Of a stretch of 64,000 nucleotides of DNA, positions 61,425 to 64,000 are shown one piece after another. The notes beneath the pieces are model-generated. The model worked only from the letters and a program-made list of their open reading frames with translations. It was not told where the DNA came from and searched no databases. The position numbers were made by a program, and so were the translations under genes. Source of the stretch: Schizosaccharomyces osmophilus (Eukaryota; Ascomycota; Schizosaccharomycetes; Schizosaccharomycetales; Schizosaccharomycetaceae); assembly GCF_027921745.1 (NCBI RefSeq), contig NC_079240.1, forward strand, positions 365,001 through 429,000, in the 5' to 3' direction. Every line of letters starts with the position of its first letter. Within the stretch, counting starts at the first letter, position 1.

Positions 61425-62765
61425 TTAAAGGGAAAAATAAAAGAAATCAGGATGGAATGAAACAGAATGAATCCAAAAATTAGAAATAGATAGGGATAAA
61501 TCTTTCTTTTTTGTTTTTGTTTAAGAGAATGGAAGAATAGACATAAAAAGCTTGGAGAAGAAGTTCGTATAGATAGTTCTGAGTAAACAAAAAAATGTAC
61601 GTTCGAAAATACCAATTGCTTCAACAGACGAGATGATCGATTTAAAGTAATTAAATGATCTTAATAAAACTACCAGGAATGATATCAATCGCTGACAATA
61701 TGCTTTTCACAAAGAATGCGCAATGTGAATCCAACGAGAATTGAAACCCAGAGGGATGGAATAAGGCAAAATAGGAAAAACCAATTCAAAACAATTTAGC
61801 TTCCTCGCTTACCAACGACAGGTAAATCTTGGAATTGCTTTACACACGGAGTCGTTTCGCTTGAAACCAAAAAAAGCTTGTCTGTATGATGATGAACAGT
61901 ATGAAAACCCAGATTGCTTTGAGAGTCCTTGTATCAAAGAAAAAAAAACGATAAATAAAAAGAATTCCTTGTAGCTGTTTTGTTCGGGATTTTGCTAAAG
62001 AAGAGTTCGAAAGCTGAGGAATTCATGCGTGAAAACCGCAGGTGCAATGGTTGCGTAAACAGATTCGTGAACATATCATTGTATTAGGTTTGACGATGGC
62101 TAAAATATCGAATAAAAAGACATCCGCCATGTCGTTTATGAAGCACTTATTAGAGGAGGGCCCAATGCTTTTTCAATGTGGGGAGGCGCAAAAATTGAGT
62201 CATTGTAAGCGCAAAGGAAGAGGCAATTCCATAAAGAGGAATGACGGATGTATGACAAAGAGAAAAGTGCAACACAATCAAGAAAGAACTTCAGAAAATA
62301 ACATTTGTGAGATTGCTGCAAAGTACGGTCCAAGTTGATGATGGAACGATTTAGAGATGCTAAGAGAAGTACGTTATTAAACATTCCTAAGGAAGGTAGG
62401 AGGAAACAAGTTTGAAGCAGATGGAAGAAACGAGAAAGAGATTTCATAGAATTCTTTTTGACGATTTATAAAGGATCATGTTTGCTTGGGAGGTGTATGA
62501 TGGTGTGCAGAGACTAGACTTAATTTTGAGTTGGGTTGACTTGACAAAAAAGGTAGGTAGTGGGGAAGCGAGAATGCAGATTTTAAAAAAAGAAAAATCT
62601 CATTTAGACCAAGTTTCTGTAGTCAGAAATGTTCTTTTTTTTTTTTGTTTGTTTGTTTGTTCGAGTAGGACGAAATGGATTTCGACACATTAAAAATTCA
62701 TACAAACGGAGAGATGAAGTAACAGAATGCAAGGAAAAGACTTCTTTGTGTCGTATCAAAGTATA

Positions 62766-62800
62766 GTTTGGTTTGATTTAGTTTAGTTTAGTTTAGTTTA
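62766..62800. repeat. Pentanucleotide microsatellite (GTTTA/GTTTG)
   Basis: Seven 5-bp units: GTTTG, GTTTG, ATTTA, then four perfect GTTTA. It lies 40-75 bp from the stop codon of aph1, so it is transcribed in the aph1 3' UTR on the minus strand (TAAAC repeats). Confidence 0.85.
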
Positions 62801-62839
62801 GTAAAGCATACTTTTGAGAACGAAACAAGCATTTGTGAT

Positions 62840-63598
62840 TTACTGATTTTGTGCAAAGAAAGAACGCAACCAGGTTGCTTCTTCCTGCATAACTTCAGGC
62901 GTACGGGGTTGACGGTCTTCATCTCTGGGGATGCTTTTCTTCATAGATGTAGGAGGAGCTTGATCTCCTACGATGGCTTCTTTCCCTGTAGCTTGTAACG
63001 ATTCAAGGTTGGCCTCTGCCTTCTCCAAATGTTGATATACTTCATCATTTTCATTAAAGTCGAGTTTCTTGCGAGGAATTAGGTGCACGTGAAGATGAGG
63101 GACAGTTTGTCCAGCGTCTTTTCCATCCTATCAGAAATGGTAAATTAGAATGCTTGTTCCTTCCTCTCAAATGACTTACCTGAATGCCAATGTTGGAAGC
63201 AGTTGCTGTGTAGACTTTTTCGAGGATAGATTGTACCTTCTTGACGCTCTCAAAAAGATCACCAATCTGCAAAAAAAAGGTTAATATGTTTGCTTGTTTG
63301 CTTCGGACTTGCCTCTTCCTGAGAAAGGTCGCGTAATCGAGGGACAACCCTGCGAGGGAGTACTAAAACATGGCCTGGCAAAATGGGTTTGAGATTGACA
63401 ATCGCAAAGGAATGCTATATTCATACATGTTAACAAAACGCTCCATGGAAAAAAGCTGTGTCGCGTTGTTGGTCACGAAAAATTCCTAATGCACAACAAC
63501 ACGATTTCCTTCTCTTTTTGTTTGCATTTTCTTACCTTTGCTTGATAGAACACTTGGTTAGTAACGTTAAATGCAGAAAACATAAACGGTTTCGACAT
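62840..63598 (-). CDS. aph1: HIT-family diadenosine tetraphosphate hydrolase Aph1
   Basis: Four exons (minus): 63598-63536, 63414-63313, 63266-63180 and 63127-62840, 179 aa. Introns: 63415-63535 (GTAAGA, TTAAC, ATATAG), 63267-63312 (GCAAGT, TATTAAC, TTGCAG) and 63128-63179 (GTAAGT, GATAG). All joins fall at codon boundaries. Aph1 cleaves Ap4A and related dinucleotides. The HIT core is visible: NLKPILPGHVLVLPRR, SNIGIQDGKDAGQTVPH across intron 3, and the histidine triad HLHVH. The C-terminal PPTSM and terminal WLRSFF match the fission yeast enzyme. The second intron uses a GC donor; no nearby GT would keep the conserved frame. Confidence 0.95.
63267..63312 (-). other. GC-AG intron of aph1
   Basis: 46 nt, donor GAG|GCAAGT, branch TATTAAC and acceptor TTTTGCAG. 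It joins LSQEE to IGDLFESVKK, the continuous family sequence. Apart from the C at intron position 2, the donor matches the consensus, as is typical of GC-AG introns spliced by U2-type machinery. Confidence 0.88.
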
Positions 63599-64000
63599 TT
63601 TCTACAAAATACACTGGATTCAGTAGTTGCAAAAGGGAAAATCTACACCCGTTGAAGTTAAAATCTACAGTTGTTTCTGTTCATGACACAATCGTTCCTT
63701 TACATATAATTGATTTCTTTGAAACCTTTGTTGGTTTTGAAAGCCTTACAGTATGCTTCAATCTCTTACGCTTTAGTGGTGTCAAACTTTGAAAAGAAAT
63801 AGCACAGATAATATTAATAACAATTAATTCACGAAATTATTAGAATTTTTTAAATATAAGTAACACAATTTTGTTCATGATATTCTGATTGTCGTTGAAG
63901 AACATAAACCAGAGAAAAACTATTTTCATAAAAACTAACCATATCAGTAAAGTAATATAGATTCGTACAAAGTGGCATGATTAATATTTTTGGATTCGAA
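63599..64000. other. aph1 upstream region to window end
   Basis: 402 bp of AT-rich DNA holding the aph1 promoter. No gene seen; the neighbour on the right lies outside the window. Confidence 0.5.

Larger units (their letters stand above)
61356..62839. other. Long intergenic region upstream of the WD gene
   Basis: 1.48 kb between two minus-strand genes (aph1 3' end on the right). It holds the poly(dA:dT) block at 61395-61424, a T12-(GTTT)n stretch at about 62635-62661 and a pentanucleotide repeat at 62766-62800. Open frames at 62042-62338 and 62478-62693 on + are unconvincing: purine-rich, and the first lacks an ATG at its start. An untranslated RNA is possible but not shown. Confidence 0.5.

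Noticed and set aside
62042-62338. 98-codon open frame upstream of the WD gene, on the opposite strand
   Set aside because: No ATG at its start, purine-rich composition, no recognised domain; more likely untranslated DNA.
1-64000. tRNA, rRNA or snRNA genes
   Set aside because: I looked for GGTTCRANNCC B boxes on both strands and for recognisable snRNA sequences in the gaps. The nearest match (GGTTCGAAAAT near 22368) lacks the B-box end and an A box.

Overview
The window is a gene-dense, AT-rich stretch of fungal nuclear DNA that I read as a fission yeast (Schizosaccharomyces). The reasons are protein families that match fission yeast orthologues over their whole length, short introns (mostly 37-60 nt) with GTA-type donors and CTAAC/CTRAY branch points close to the acceptor, a ribosomal-protein promoter with HomolD and HomolE boxes, and gene order that, as I recall it, follows S. 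pombe chromosome III. The proteins differ enough from S. pombe that I infer a sister species, probably of the S. octosporus/osmophilus/cryophilus group. I cannot name the species from this window.

Layout. 0.5-7.3 kb: set1 (H3K4 methyltransferase), cnd2 (condensin kleisin) and a PRA1-family Rab acceptor, all on +. 8.0-28.1 kb: rpt4, mug122 (PXA/PX protein), ribosomal protein L19 and laf2 (SWIRM) on -; ubp16 and ctl1 on +; rpn8 on -; a mitochondrial guanine-nucleotide carrier and a Pumilio protein on +; ssl1 (TFIIH) on -. 28.6-31.2 kb: a Rix1/PELP1 protein. 31.7-63.6 kb: an HD-domain deoxynucleotidase, a methyltransferase-riboflavin deaminase fusion, not2, mdj1, a CUE protein, a RING E3, an unresolved membrane-protein gene, nur1/mug154, rhp42 (XPC/Rad4), gyp3 (TBC), psk1 (S6 kinase), phf1 (PHD), mitochondrial uL29, mus81, coq5, a WD/YVTN protein and aph1 (HIT hydrolase).

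These are mostly housekeeping genes with no operon logic. Functional themes recur: proteasome (rpt4, rpn8), chromatin (set1, laf2, phf1, cnd2), DNA repair (rhp42, ssl1, mus81), mitochondria (carrier, mdj1, uL29m, coq5) and membrane traffic (PRA1, mug122, gyp3, ctl1). I resolved splice structures for rpt4, the PRA1 gene, ctl1, rpn8, ssl1, not2, mus81 and aph1 by reading donor, branch and acceptor sites and checking that the joined frame restores the family sequence.

No transposon, LTR element, virus-like element, rRNA or tRNA was found. The most notable observations are a two-domain enzyme joining a METTL21-like methyltransferase to the riboflavin-pathway deaminase, a GC-AG intron in aph1, a perfect 13-bp inverted repeat with a GAGA loop upstream of psk1, paired ACGCGT boxes and an ATGA-overlapping upstream ORF at mus81, a probable unresolved membrane-protein gene at 43.3-44.2 kb, and a few small ORFs in long intergenic regions.
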